From Ruminococcaceae bacterium Marseille-P2935 (GTDB lineage Bacteria > Bacillota > Clostridia > Oscillospirales > Ruminococcaceae): DNA of 64,000 bases. The notes under the pieces were generated by a model. The model was given only the letters and a program-made list of their open reading frames with translations. It was not told the DNA's origin and made no database searches. This document shows, piece by piece, positions 43,989-52,655 of this stretch. A program made the position numbers and the translations under genes. Each line of letters starts with the position of its first letter. Position 1 is the first letter of the stretch. The stretch covers positions 868,001 to 932,000 of the forward strand of contig LT629952.1 of the NCBI GenBank assembly GCA_900104565.1, written 5' to 3'.

Positions 43989-44918
43989 TTATTTTATCTT
44001 TTCAACTGCCCGAAGCCGCGCACTATGGCTGCGGTTGTTTTTCTCTAGTTCTTCTTTTCCCGCTTCTACAGGTTTGCGGGTAACAAGCTTTGCACGGGGT
44101 GTTTTCCCGCAAATACATACCGGAAAATCTGGCGGGCAGGTACAACCGGTGCAAAGGGCTTTAAATTTTTGTTTTACCATACGGTCTTCCAGTGATTGGA
44201 AGGTGATAATAGCAAACCGGCCGCCTGGGTTCAGGCAATCAAACGCGGTATCCAGGCAGCGGGATAAACTGTCAAGCTCACCGTTTACCGCTATACGTAG
44301 CGCTTGGAAGGCACGCTTGGCCGGGTGTCCGCCCTCTCTTCTTGCTGCTGCGGGAATAGACTGCTTGATAATCTCCACCAGCTGAAAGGTTGTTTCTACC
44401 GGCGCCTGCTGCCGTGCCCTTTCAATATTCCGTGCAATTTTATACGCAAACTTTTCTTCCGAAAATTCCCGTAAAATCCGCTCCAGGTCAGGTACTGCAT
44501 AAGTATTGACAATATCGTAAGCCGACAGGCCGCTTTGGCTCATACGCATATCTAGCTTCGCATCATAATTATATGAAAAGCCGCGCTCCGGGTTATCAAA
44601 CTGGTACGAAGACACACCCAGGTCTAACAAAATGCCGTCAACACCGGGAATCCCCAATTCCTCTAAGATTTCAGGAATGCGGTAAAAATCGCTTTGTACG
44701 ACTGTTGACTGCGAGTAGGGAGCAAGCCGTTCTTTTGCTGTTTTAACTGCATCCGGGTCCTTGTCGATTGCAATCAGCCGCCCTGATGTTAAGCGTTTGG
44801 CAATTTCCCTGCTATGGCCGGCTCCTCCGGCAGTTCCATCTACATAGACCCCATCGGGCCGAATATTTAAGACGTCCATACACTCGCTTAACAGTACCGA
44901 AACATGTGCAAATTCCAT
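43989..44918 (-). CDS. rsmH: 16S rRNA (cytosine-1402-N4)-methyltransferase
   Basis: A 309-residue methyltransferase that modifies C1402 in the ribosomal P site. Motifs are YVDGTAGGAGHSREIAKRL near residue 24 (SAM loop), GILLDLGVSSYQFDNPERGFSY near 95 and RAFQALRIAVNGEL near 210. The start at 44918 (MEFAHVSVLLSECM) is chosen because an AAGGAG site lies 9 bases upstream; an ATG 16 codons earlier overlaps mraZ. It follows mraZ by 16 bases, the normal order. Confidence 0.96.
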   Translation of the reverse strand: MEFAHVSVLLSECMDVLNIRPDGVYVDGTAGGAGHSREIAKRLTSGRLIAIDKDPDAVKTAKERLAPYSQSTVVQSDFYRIPEILEELGIPGVDGILLDLGVSSYQFDNPERGFSYNYDAKLDMRMSQSGLSAYDIVNTYAVPDLERILREFSEEKFAYKIARNIERARQQAPVETTFQLVEIIKQSIPAAARREGGHPAKRAFQALRIAVNGELDSLSRCLDTAFDCLNPGGRFAIITFQSLEDRMVKQKFKALCTGCTCPPDFPVCICGKTPRAKLVTRKPVEAGKEELEKNNRSHSARLRAVEKIK

Positions 44919-44934
44919 GAACGTTACTCCTTTT

Positions 44935-45354
44935 TTAAAATCCCAGTTCCTCCATCGCTTCGGCAATCATGTCAGAGGTCAGCTCTTCGCAGCTGCTGTT
45001 CCATCTGGCCTTATCCCATATTTCTGCCCTGGAAGATGCACCAATTACCATAACTTCCTTTTCAAGGCCCGCATATTCCCGCAGATTCTGCGGCAATAAA
45101 ATTCTCCCCTGCTTGTCCGGCTCCACTTCTGCGGCTCCGGCAAACAAAAACCGCTGCAAATTTCTTGCTTTGCTCATAGGCAGGGACTTTATTTTATCCT
45201 CTAGGTTTTTCCATTCTTCAAAAGAATAGACAAAAAGACATCCGTCTAATCCTTTCGTGACAATAAAGTGAAGCCCTAAATCCTCACGGAATTTAGCAGG
45301 GAAATTCATGCGGCCTTTTACATCCAGCGTATGTTCATATTCGCCGATTAACAT
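44935..45354 (-). CDS. mraZ: Transcriptional regulator MraZ
   Basis: A 139-residue protein with two AbrB-like swapped-hairpin motifs that forms ring-shaped oligomers and represses its own operon. The first half begins [24 protein letters not shown]; the second repeats the pattern in [24 protein letters not shown]. An AGGAGGTGGG ribosome site lies upstream. Three phased repeats just upstream are its likely binding boxes. Confidence 0.96.
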   Translation of the reverse strand: MLIGEYEHTLDVKGRMNFPAKFREDLGLHFIVTKGLDGCLFVYSFEEWKNLEDKIKSLPMSKARNLQRFLFAGAAEVEPDKQGRILLPQNLREYAGLEKEVMVIGASSRAEIWDKARWNSSCEELTSDMIAEAMEELGF

Positions 45355-45387
45355 TTCCCCACCTCCTGCAATTTTTCAGGGTGTTTC

Positions 45388-45418
45388 AACCACTTCGCAC
45401 CACTTTTCACCACTTTAT
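45388..45418 (-). promoter_or_regulatory. Three MraZ-binding boxes
   Basis: On the minus strand, AAAGTGGTGA, AAAGTGGTGC and GAAGTGGTTG follow each other at exactly 10-base steps, directly downstream of the -10 box. This matches the AAAGTG-type direct repeats known to bind MraZ in other bacteria. Confidence 0.85.
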
Positions 45419-45422
45419 GTTT

Positions 45423-45450
45423 ATTTTAACACAACTGTCACAAATTGCAA
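45423..45450 (-). promoter_or_regulatory. Promoter of the dcw cluster
   Basis: On the minus strand, TTGCAA (45445-45450) and TAAAAT (45423-45428) with a 16-base spacer, just upstream of the MraZ boxes. Confidence 0.6.
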
Positions 45451-45645
45451 TAGGCTTTCAGGGGTTTTCATAAAATTCTTTCATCGGAATTTTTCGCTTT
45501 GCTATCCCATTTTCCAACATTTTCCGGCAAACAATTCGACAAATTTTGATGAAAGAGGAGACGGTATTTTTCATTGCAAAGCTACGCACATTTGTTCGAC
45601 AAATTCATCCGGCAGCACTCATTTTTCTGAAGAAATTTGCATAAT

Positions 45646-45680
45646 AAAAAGACGGAGATTGCAAAATCCCCGTCTTTTTA
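45646..45680 (-). terminator. Bidirectional terminator after the ADP-ribosylglycohydrolase gene
   Basis: AAAAAGACGG pairs with CCGTCTTTTT, with an inner GATT/AATC stem around a short loop. It separates the upstream gene from the dcw promoter. Confidence 0.85.
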
Positions 45681-45821
45681 TACTATTCCACCGATATACC
45701 GCTGATTATCCAAAGTGTTCCTTTTATGATTTTACGGGAAAAGAGGTGCAATCCCCCAACCTAAAAATTGGTTATAAACCCTTTCGGCCGGAGAGACCTC
45801 TATTTGGATTGTAAATTTAAA

Positions 45822-46844
45822 TTATCGCGACACAATTTTATAAATACGATCGGTTAACCCCTCAAAGTCAATGGCATTCACTTGAGCTAACGTTTTTACC
45901 ATATCAGCCGGCACAGCCTGAATACCTTTATAGGCACCCGCTATGGCACCAGCCATAATTGCAACGGTATCGGTGTCATCCCCAGCGCTGGAACAAGCTG
46001 CAACCGTCATTAACGGATCACCTTTTGCTGCAATTAAAAGGCCAATTGCCGCCGGAATAGATTCTACACACATTACACTGGTACCAATTTGGCGGTTCAT
46101 TTTAAAACAGGCATCTTTGATATCCACCGCTGTTATGCCAATGCTTGCTGCCATTTTAATGCGTTCCGGAATAGATGCGCAAGGGGTTGCACGCCCATGC
46201 TTTTTACCGTATGCCTCGCCCTGATAAGCACCATACAAACAAGCATCATAAATAGAGAACAGGTCGCAGTCCTCTTTCATGGCCTCGGCAATACCGGCTG
46301 CAATTGCAGATGCCGCCGCCATACTGGTTTGGGTGGCATGAGTTGGAATACAGATGGTGCAGGCATCGCGGATTGCACCGTCTAAGTCCCCGGGGTTAAA
46401 AATGCCGGCAGGCGCCACCTTCATCGCGCAGCCATTGGTGTTGCCAACATTGGGTCCGCCAGTTTTGCCTACTTCAACGGGGTCTTCGCCATTTTTTATC
46501 CGCTCTATTGCTATTCTGGTAGTTGGGCCTGCAAAACGAGCCAGATTTTCGCCGGTTTCTCCCCAGCGCACCAATGCATCGCCTACCAATTGTGCGGTTA
46601 TTTTCCCATCCCCATCAAAATATGCCTGTAGCATTTCAAACATCTGGCCAGAATCATCGGTAATCACACCCGCCGGCAGTCCGCCCACAAATGGGCGGTC
46701 GTCGTCTGGGGTATATAATTTATCTACCAGCCCATAGCGTTCCCAAATGTAATCTACGGTCATAACTTCGGTAACAGCCCCCATGGCATCACCCAGAGTT
46801 CCCGCCGCTAGGCTTCCCATAATTTTTTCTTTCAATGTTGGCAT
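45822..46844 (-). CDS. ADP-ribosylglycohydrolase family protein
   Basis: A 340-residue all-helical protein of the DraG/ARH family, whose members remove ADP-ribose from proteins or hydrolyse related compounds. Binuclear metal motifs are GTLGDAMGAVTE near residue 18, VITDDSGQMFEM near 62 (Ser in place of the usual Thr) and CSSAGDDTDTVAIMAGAIAGAYKG near 290. The start at 46844 is chosen because AAAGGA lies 9 bases upstream. Many members act on nucleosides or small molecules, so the substrate is open. Confidence 0.88.
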   Translation of the reverse strand: MPTLKEKIMGSLAAGTLGDAMGAVTEVMTVDYIWERYGLVDKLYTPDDDRPFVGGLPAGVITDDSGQMFEMLQAYFDGDGKITAQLVGDALVRWGETGENLARFAGPTTRIAIERIKNGEDPVEVGKTGGPNVGNTNGCAMKVAPAGIFNPGDLDGAIRDACTICIPTHATQTSMAAASAIAAGIAEAMKEDCDLFSIYDACLYGAYQGEAYGKKHGRATPCASIPERIKMAASIGITAVDIKDACFKMNRQIGTSVMCVESIPAAIGLLIAAKGDPLMTVAACSSAGDDTDTVAIMAGAIAGAYKGIQAVPADMVKTLAQVNAIDFEGLTDRIYKIVSR

Positions 46845-46900
46845 TTTTTCCAATCCTTTCACCTTTTTTAGCACATCTTATTATGCCAGGTACGCTTACC

Positions 46901-46929
46901 ATTATAGGGGAAAGCGCTTATTTTGGCAA
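46901..46929 (-). promoter_or_regulatory. Promoter of the ADP-ribosylglycohydrolase gene, with a cre-like site
   Basis: On the minus strand, TTGCCA (46924-46929) and a perfect TATAAT (46901-46906) with a 17-base spacer. The spacer holds the palindrome AAGCGCTT (46912-46919), close to a CcpA/LacI-family operator core. Confidence 0.75.
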
Positions 46930-47271
46930 CTAAAAGCAGGTTTCGTTTTCTAATACCCCATCTGCCTTTTCATTTACCCCGTACAGTGTACAGGCCTCGG
47001 GGGCATTGTGTTATACTGCTTTTACCCTTTTCGCAGTCAAGCGCCCCATTCTATTCAGAAAATAATATATTAAATTTACAGCGGTTTTTATAATCAAGCT
47101 TTTCCTGTGTGCGCTGAAGTTCTTTTAAACTGCCTGCTTCGTCTTTTGGAAAAAAGAATAGATTGCACGAAAAAAGAAACCACCCCACCATTTGTGTTGG
47201 ACAGGAGTAGTATCTTAAAGTGGTTCAAACATTTTAATCCGCATATTCATTGCGACAAAACATAGCAGGTT
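46930..47271. other. Gene-free stretch before the FNT gene end
   Basis: No gene, RNA or clear terminator is seen. GTACAGTGTAC near 46981 is a small palindrome. AAACCAC and GTGGTT near 47180-47225 flank a TTGTGTTGGACA segment that recalls a transposon end, but no transposase is near. Confidence 0.3.
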
Positions 47272-48024
47272 TTATACCTTTTCGATTACCTTTACTGCTC
47301 GGCCATAACAGGCCCAAAAAAAACTGCCTACACCTACTCCACCAATAATATTTCCAAAAGTTACCGGCAATAGGTTATGAATAAAAAAATTGCTCCAGGT
47401 CAGAGCAGTCAGGTCTGCCCCCAGTTCGGCAGCCAATGCGGCATAGGAAGGTACTTGCTGAGCAAAAAGCCCTGCTGGAACACAAAAAAGATTTGCCACG
47501 CAGTGTTCAAACCCGCAAATCACAAAGAATGCAACCGGAAGATATGCCCCCATCACCCGTCCCGGAAGGTCTTTTGCACACAGGCTGAGTAATACCCCCA
47601 GTGTCACCAGAACATTACAAAAAATTCCAAGCACTACAGCATTTCCTGCAGGCATGGCGCATTTGCCCGCTGCCTGTTTCATGACAAAAACCGCTAATTC
47701 TCCTGCGGAATAATTCATCTGCCCAAAAAAGGCGCATCCCGCTGCCGCCAACACGGCTCCTATGGCATTGCCCAGGTACACAACGCACCAGTTTTTAAAA
47801 AGCCCGCCAACCGTTGTCTGTTTACTAAGCACCGAAATTGCAATCAGTGTGTTCCCGGTAAATAATTCCGCTCCTGTCAATGCAACGATTGCCAGCCCAA
47901 AAGGAAAAATAAGTCCACTGATTAGGCGGATAAGCCCTGTATTTGCCAAAGAGTATACGGCAGTATTCGCCGCTGCCCCTCCCATTGCAATCAAAAAACC
48001 TGCCAGAATACTTAAAAGCAGCAT
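47272..48024 (-). CDS. Formate/nitrite transporter family channel with frameshifted 5' end
   Basis: The intact frame gives 250 residues from an internal Met. It has the six-helix FNT fold, with LTGAELFTGNTLIAI near residue 49 and GNAIGAVLAAAG and ICGFEHCVANLF further on, the slit and central His region of FocA-like channels. Upstream, the same frame continues as NYAAAGAAKTRLPIYK back to 48093, where six T (48094-48099) follow ATGAA. Seven T would join it to the ATG at 48104, which has a strong GGAGG site. The channel therefore needs a one-base shift to gain its N-terminal helix. Confidence 0.85.
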   Translation of the reverse strand: MLLLSILAGFLIAMGGAAANTAVYSLANTGLIRLISGLIFPFGLAIVALTGAELFTGNTLIAISVLSKQTTVGGLFKNWCVVYLGNAIGAVLAAAGCAFFGQMNYSAGELAVFVMKQAAGKCAMPAGNAVVLGIFCNVLVTLGVLLSLCAKDLPGRVMGAYLPVAFFVICGFEHCVANLFCVPAGLFAQQVPSYAALAAELGADLTALTWSNFFIHNLLPVTFGNIIGGVGVGSFFWACYGRAVKVIEKV

Positions 48025-48100
48025 TTTGTAAATAGGAAGCCTGGTTTTCGCTGCTCCTGCAGCTGCGTAATTTGCTGTAACCTCAGAAGGGGTAAAAAAT

Positions 48101-48358
48101 TCATACTGCTACCTCCAAAACGCCAGCACACGGCAAGGCATACGTTTGCAAAGCTACCTGATTCATCCTAACAGCGCAGCCCCATAATATGGCGGCACAT
48201 TCCGCAACAAATTTAATACGGCCCAGTGCCGTACCTTTATATACACCGTAAACCGGTAATACCCCAAACTCATTTGGCACACTACCGGGCTGTACTGGCT
48301 GCATTTGCTTTTCCAGCATGTCACAAGCGGAACCATTACCTGTAAACGCTTTTCCCAT
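48101..48358 (-). CDS. Small uncharacterised protein (85 aa), possibly coupled to FNT
   Basis: An 85-residue open frame beginning MGKAFTGNGSACDMLEK and ending GVLEVAV. Its stop (TGA at 48101-48103) overlaps the FNT ATG as ATGA, a normal coupling arrangement, and its own start has an AAAGGGA site at somewhat long spacing. No family is recognised. It has four Cys and could be a real small protein or the tail of an older gene. Confidence 0.45.
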   Translation of the reverse strand: MGKAFTGNGSACDMLEKQMQPVQPGSVPNEFGVLPVYGVYKGTALGRIKFVAECAAILWGCAVRMNQVALQTYALPCAGVLEVAV

Positions 48359-48480
48359 ACTGCAGATCGGTCCCTTTCGCTAAGTTTAGAACAATAAGAT
48401 GGAGCGGAAAGAATAAAAATTTTGATATTCCAAACTTCCAGTTGTATGAATATACATCTGGTTGTTCATTTGCTTACGCC

Positions 48481-48514
48481 AAAACGGCATAGCCAAAAAA
48501 AGGCTATGCCGTTT
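48481..48514 (-). terminator. Terminator of the heat-shock operon (after dnaJ)
   Basis: AAACGGCATAGCC pairs with GGCTATGCCGTTT around seven bases, 12 bases past the dnaJ stop, followed by TTTT on the minus strand. Confidence 0.85.
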
Positions 48515-48525
48515 ACTTGTTTATT

Positions 48526-49683
48526 TTAGTTTTTGCCCATGGCATCCCTGATTTTATCAAAGAAGCCTTTGCGTTTTTCGTAATTTTTATCAGTTGTCAG
48601 ATTTTCAAAATTTTTCAGCGCATCCTTTTGTTTATTGGTAAGGTTCTTCGGAACCTCTACCACAACTTTGACATACTGGTCACCACGGCCACGGCCGTTT
48701 ACAAATTGGATTCCCTTATTTCTCAGCCGAAAAACTGTAGCTGACTGGGTGCCTTCAGGCACAGTATATTTTACCTTGCCATCGATGGTGGGCACTACAA
48801 TTTCATCACCCAAAACTGCCTGTGAATAGGTAATGGGAATTTCGCACCACATATCAAAGCCATCCCGCTCAAACAGCGGATCGGGCCGCACCGAAACGGT
48901 AACGTTGACATCACCAGCCGGCCCGCCGTTGATTCCATGGTCGCCCTGGCCACGCAGAATAAAGGTCTGACCGTCATCAATGCCTGCCGGAATATTAATT
49001 TCCAGCTTGCGGATATGCCGAACCCGGCCCATGCCGCGGCAACTTTCACAGGGTTCTTTAATGGTTTTACCCTTACCGCCGCATTTGGGGCAGGTTTTGG
49101 TGGTTTGAACCATGCCAAAGGGCGTGCGCTGGCCAACCCGTACCTGGCCGGAACCATGGCAGTCGGAGCAGGTTTCAGCACTGGTGCCTTTTTTAGCACC
49201 GCTTCCCTGGCAGTCATCACAGCGTTCCAGCCGCTGTATCTGAATGGTTTGTTTGGCTCCCTTTGCTGCCTCCATAAAAGAAATACCTATTTGAACCGAC
49301 ACATCGTTGCCGCGAATAGGAGCATTGGGGTTGCGGGTTCTGGTGGAACCGCCAAAGCCAAATCCACCAAAAATATCGCTGAAAATATCACCCAAATCGC
49401 CCATATCAAAACCGCCTGCGAATCCACCGGCGCCTGCGCCTGCTCCATAGCTTGGGTCTACACCGGCATGGCCGAACTGGTCGTATCGGGCACGTTTTTG
49501 CGAATCAGATAATATCTCATAAGCCTCGTTTACTTCTTTAAACTTGGCCTCAGCTGTTTTGTCACCGGGATTCAGGTCTGGATGATATTTTTTTGCCATG
49601 GTGCGGTAGGCTTTTTTTAATTCATCGTCACTGCAGCCCTTTTGAAGCCCTAACACTTCATAATAATCTCTTTTTTCTGCCAA
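48526..49683 (-). CDS. dnaJ: Chaperone DnaJ
   Basis: A 385-residue type I J-protein that brings substrates to DnaK and stimulates its ATPase. The J domain (about 1-70) has KKYHPDLNPGD. A Gly/Phe-rich linker follows (GGFAGGFDMGD), then four CxxCxGxG zinc motifs between about 150 and 215 (from CDDCQGSG to CESCRGMG), and the C-terminal peptide-binding domains. It is last in the hrcA-grpE-dnaK-dnaJ order, 323 bases after dnaK. Confidence 0.97.
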   Translation of the reverse strand: MAEKRDYYEVLGLQKGCSDDELKKAYRTMAKKYHPDLNPGDKTAEAKFKEVNEAYEILSDSQKRARYDQFGHAGVDPSYGAGAGAGGFAGGFDMGDLGDIFSDIFGGFGFGGSTRTRNPNAPIRGNDVSVQIGISFMEAAKGAKQTIQIQRLERCDDCQGSGAKKGTSAETCSDCHGSGQVRVGQRTPFGMVQTTKTCPKCGGKGKTIKEPCESCRGMGRVRHIRKLEINIPAGIDDGQTFILRGQGDHGINGGPAGDVNVTVSVRPDPLFERDGFDMWCEIPITYSQAVLGDEIVVPTIDGKVKYTVPEGTQSATVFRLRNKGIQFVNGRGRGDQYVKVVVEVPKNLTNKQKDALKNFENLTTDKNYEKRKGFFDKIRDAMGKN

Positions 49684-49912
49684 AACACATCATCCTCTGC
49701 ATCTAGTTTATACTTATCCCCAATCAAAAAGCATGCTGCATTTTGACTGACGCCGCACAGCAGCATTGCGGCAACACCGCAAAGATGCCATACATTACTG
49801 TTTCTTCCGCCTTTGACGGCACAGGTGCACACCGCAAGAAAAACATAGTCTTTCATGTTTTATTGAAACAGTATGATGAGACCAATCCCCATGACCTCTT
49901 GCATATCACAGG

Positions 49913-49940
49913 TTAAGGCCGAAAAGATTTCCGGCCTTAA
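49913..49940 (-). other. Hairpin between dnaK and dnaJ
   Basis: TTAAGGCCG and CGGCCTTAA form a 9-base stem with a further AAA/TTT inside. No T run follows on the minus strand, so it may be a processing or stability element. The rest of the 323-base gap (49684-50006) shows no gene or clear promoter. Confidence 0.45.
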
Positions 49941-50006
49941 CGCTGATACTGTTAGAATTCTATTGTATCATCATACAATTGTCAAGCACATACATAAACA
50001 GAGGAA

Positions 50007-51854
50007 TTACTTATTCTCATCGTCAACTTCTTTAAAGTCAGCGTCTACATAGCCGTCATCACCGGTTTTAGCCTCGCCCTGAGCTGCATCTCCAGCAGGC
50101 TGCCCAGCTGCGCCGGCCGCCTGAGCCTGCTCGTAAATCTTGCTGGAAACCTCATAGAACTTCTTCTGCAGCTCTTCCTGTTTTGCTTTGATGTCATCAG
50201 CATTTTGGCCTTTCAACGCCTCTTTCACTGCATTAATCTTAGCCTCCAGGTCGGACTTATCGTCAGCAGAAAGCTTGTCGCCCAGATCAGCGATTGTCTT
50301 TTCGCTCTGATATACCATCTGGTCAGCATTGTTGCGAATATCAATTTCTTCGCGGCGTTTTTTATCTTCAGCCGCAAACTGCTCTGCTTCTTTCACTGCC
50401 TTTTCTATGTCATCTTTAGACATGTTGGTAGAAGAGGTGATAGTAATGTTCTGTTCTTTGCCGGTGCCCAGGTCTTTGGCAGATACATGTACAATGCCAT
50501 TGGCGTCAATATCGAAAGTAACCTCAATTTGAGGAACACCGCGGGGTGCTGAGGGAATGCCGTCCAGATGGAACATACCTAGCTGTTTATTATCTTTAGC
50601 CATCTCACGCTCACCCTGCAGGATGTTGATCTCTACCGAAGTCTGACCATCTGCAGCAGTAGAGAATACCTGAGATTTTTTGGTTGGAATGGTGGTGTTG
50701 CGGTCAATAATTTTAGTGAATACACCGCCCAAAGTTTCCAGACCCAGGGACAGCGGGGTAACATCCAGCAGCAGCAGGCCTTTTACCTCACCGCCCAGTA
50801 CACCGCCCTGAATGGAAGCACCAATTGCTACGCACTCATCTGGGTTAATGCCTTTGAAGGGGTCTTTGCCTAGGAACGCTTTAACAGCATCCTGAACAGC
50901 GGGAATTCTGGAAGAACCGCCGACCATCAGAACTTTATCAATCTGAGATACCTGCAGACCAGAGTCGGACATTGCCTGACGAACAGGACCCATGGTTTTT
51001 TCCACCAGGTCAGCAGTCAGTTCGTTGAATTTAGCGCGGGTAATCGTAACATCCAAGTGTTTGGGGCCGGTTGCGTCTGCGGTAATAAACGGCAGGTTTA
51101 CATTGGCGGTAGTCATGCCGGAAAGCTCAATTTTTGCTTTCTCAGCAGCCTCTTTCAGCCGCTGCATAGCCATCTTGTCGCTTCTTAAATCAATGCCGGA
51201 CTCTTTTTTAAACTCGTCAGCCAGGTAATTGATTACCCTTTCATCAAAGTCATCGCCGCCCAGACGGTTGTTACCAGCTGTGGCCAGAACCTCCTGAATT
51301 CCGTCACCCATTTCAATGATGGAGACATCAAAAGTACCGCCGCCCAGGTCGTATACCATAATTTTCTGATCCTGCTCTTTATCTACACCGTAAGCCAAAG
51401 CAGCCGCAGTAGGCTCGTTAATAATTCTTTTTACATCCAAACCAGCAATTCTGCCTGCGTCTTTGGTGGCCTGGCGCTGGGCATCTGTAAAGTAAGCCGG
51501 CACCGTAATAACAGCCTCGGTTACCTTTTCGCCCAAATAAGCCTCTGCATCACTTTTCAGTTTTTGCAGAATCATTGCAGAAATCTCTTGCGGAGTGTAG
51601 TTTTTTCCGTCTACTGTAACCTTAAAATCAGAACCCATATGACGTTTAATGGACGATACGGTCCGGTCCGGGTTAGTAATCGCCTGGCGTTTTGCAACCT
51701 GGCCTACCATTCTTTCTCCGGTTTTAGAGAAAGCTACAACCGACGGTGTGGTTCTGGCGCCTTCTGCGTTTGCAATAACTACAGGCTCGCCGCCTTCCAT
51801 AACTGCTACGCAAGAGTTTGTAGTACCCAAGTCAATACCAATAATTTTTCCCAT
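50007..51854 (-). CDS. dnaK: Chaperone DnaK (Hsp70)
   Basis: A 615-residue Hsp70 that binds unfolded segments in an ATP-dependent cycle. It begins [21 protein letters not shown]; phosphate motif [14 protein letters not shown] lies near residue 168 and [14 protein letters not shown] near 310. The substrate-binding domain follows from about 365, with a helical lid and a C-terminal tail ending [14 protein letters not shown]. GrpE is upstream and DnaJ downstream, so the full chaperone cycle is encoded together. Confidence 0.98.
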   Translation of the reverse strand: MGKIIGIDLGTTNSCVAVMEGGEPVVIANAEGARTTPSVVAFSKTGERMVGQVAKRQAITNPDRTVSSIKRHMGSDFKVTVDGKNYTPQEISAMILQKLKSDAEAYLGEKVTEAVITVPAYFTDAQRQATKDAGRIAGLDVKRIINEPTAAALAYGVDKEQDQKIMVYDLGGGTFDVSIIEMGDGIQEVLATAGNNRLGGDDFDERVINYLADEFKKESGIDLRSDKMAMQRLKEAAEKAKIELSGMTTANVNLPFITADATGPKHLDVTITRAKFNELTADLVEKTMGPVRQAMSDSGLQVSQIDKVLMVGGSSRIPAVQDAVKAFLGKDPFKGINPDECVAIGASIQGGVLGGEVKGLLLLDVTPLSLGLETLGGVFTKIIDRNTTIPTKKSQVFSTAADGQTSVEINILQGEREMAKDNKQLGMFHLDGIPSAPRGVPQIEVTFDIDANGIVHVSAKDLGTGKEQNITITSSTNMSKDDIEKAVKEAEQFAAEDKKRREEIDIRNNADQMVYQSEKTIADLGDKLSADDKSDLEAKINAVKEALKGQNADDIKAKQEELQKKFYEVSSKIYEQAQAAGAAGQPAGDAAQGEAKTGDDGYVDADFKEVDDENK

Positions 51855-51999
51855 AATAAATTCCTCCTATATGTGCTGATACGCACCCTGTATTCTATTT
51901 CAATCACTACCAAAGGTGTAAGGCCTTGGCTTCTTTCAGCAGCAGGCTACAACTTTGTTTTGTTAAACAATGGAAAAACAACTCCCGTTTTGATAAACG

Positions 52000-52039
52000 C
52001 ATGAATACCCCATGAACTGGTGTTCATGACCTATTCATG
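52000..52039 (-). other. Nested inverted repeat in the grpE-dnaK gap
   Basis: CATGAAT and ATTCATG (outer) and CATGAAC and GTTCATG (inner, 4-base loop) form a two-step hairpin in the transcript. It starts 15 bases past the grpE stop. No T run follows, so it is more likely a processing or stability site than a terminator. Confidence 0.5.
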
Positions 52040-52054
52040 TATTTGACATACAAA

Positions 52055-52636
52055 TTAATTTGCTACTTTTACCATAGCATAACGGACTACCTTGTCGCCT
52101 ATTTTATATCCTTTTTGGAACACCTCAACAACAATACCCTCGCCCTGCTCTTCATCCTCCACATGCATCACTGCATTGTGTTTTAAAGGGTCAAAGGCCT
52201 CCCCGGCTTCTCCAACTGCTTCAACTCCCAGCTTTTGCATAACATCCTGAAAGCTTTGGCTAATCATTTCCATGCCCTTTTTAAACTCTTCATCATTACA
52301 TTCAAAGGACATTGCACGCTCAAAGTTATCTAAAACCGGCAAAAACTGAGCAACCGTTGAAGCCTGCGCTTCGGGATATATGAGATCCCGCTCTTTTTGT
52401 GAGCGTTTACGGAAGTTATCGTATTCGGCCAGCGTTCGCAGGTAACGGTCATTTAGATCATTGTATTTTTCCTGCAGCTGTTCCAATTCTGATTTTTCTT
52501 TTGGCGCCTCCTGCGGTGCAGTTTTTGCATCCTGCTGGGTCTCTGTTACATTTTCTGTTGATTCATCCTGCTGCTGGGCAGCTTGCTTTTTTGTCTCGTT
52601 TTCCGGCATTCCCTTTTTTCCTTTCTTACCTGCCAC
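52055..52636 (-). CDS. grpE: Nucleotide exchange factor GrpE
   Basis: A 193-residue protein that releases ADP from DnaK. A low-complexity Gln- and Glu-rich N-terminus (about 1-55) leads into the long coiled coil (LEQLQEKYNDLNDRYLRTLAEYDNFRKR) and the C-terminal beta wing (GYKIGDKVVRYAMVKVAN). The start is GTG, 7 bases after AAGGAGG. It follows hrcA by 19 bases. Confidence 0.95.
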   Translation of the reverse strand: MAGKKGKKGMPENETKKQAAQQQDESTENVTETQQDAKTAPQEAPKEKSELEQLQEKYNDLNDRYLRTLAEYDNFRKRSQKERDLIYPEAQASTVAQFLPVLDNFERAMSFECNDEEFKKGMEMISQSFQDVMQKLGVEAVGEAGEAFDPLKHNAVMHVEDEEQGEGIVVEVFQKGYKIGDKVVRYAMVKVAN

Positions 52637-52655
52637 CTCGGTACCTCCTTATGAT

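Noticed and set aside
47150-47230. Insertion sequence end near TTGTGTTGGACA
   Set aside because: No transposase, no matching second end and no target duplication were seen.
49650-49856. A 68-codon frame between dnaK and dnaJ
   Set aside because: It overlaps the dnaJ start in another frame and shows no ribosome site or family pattern.
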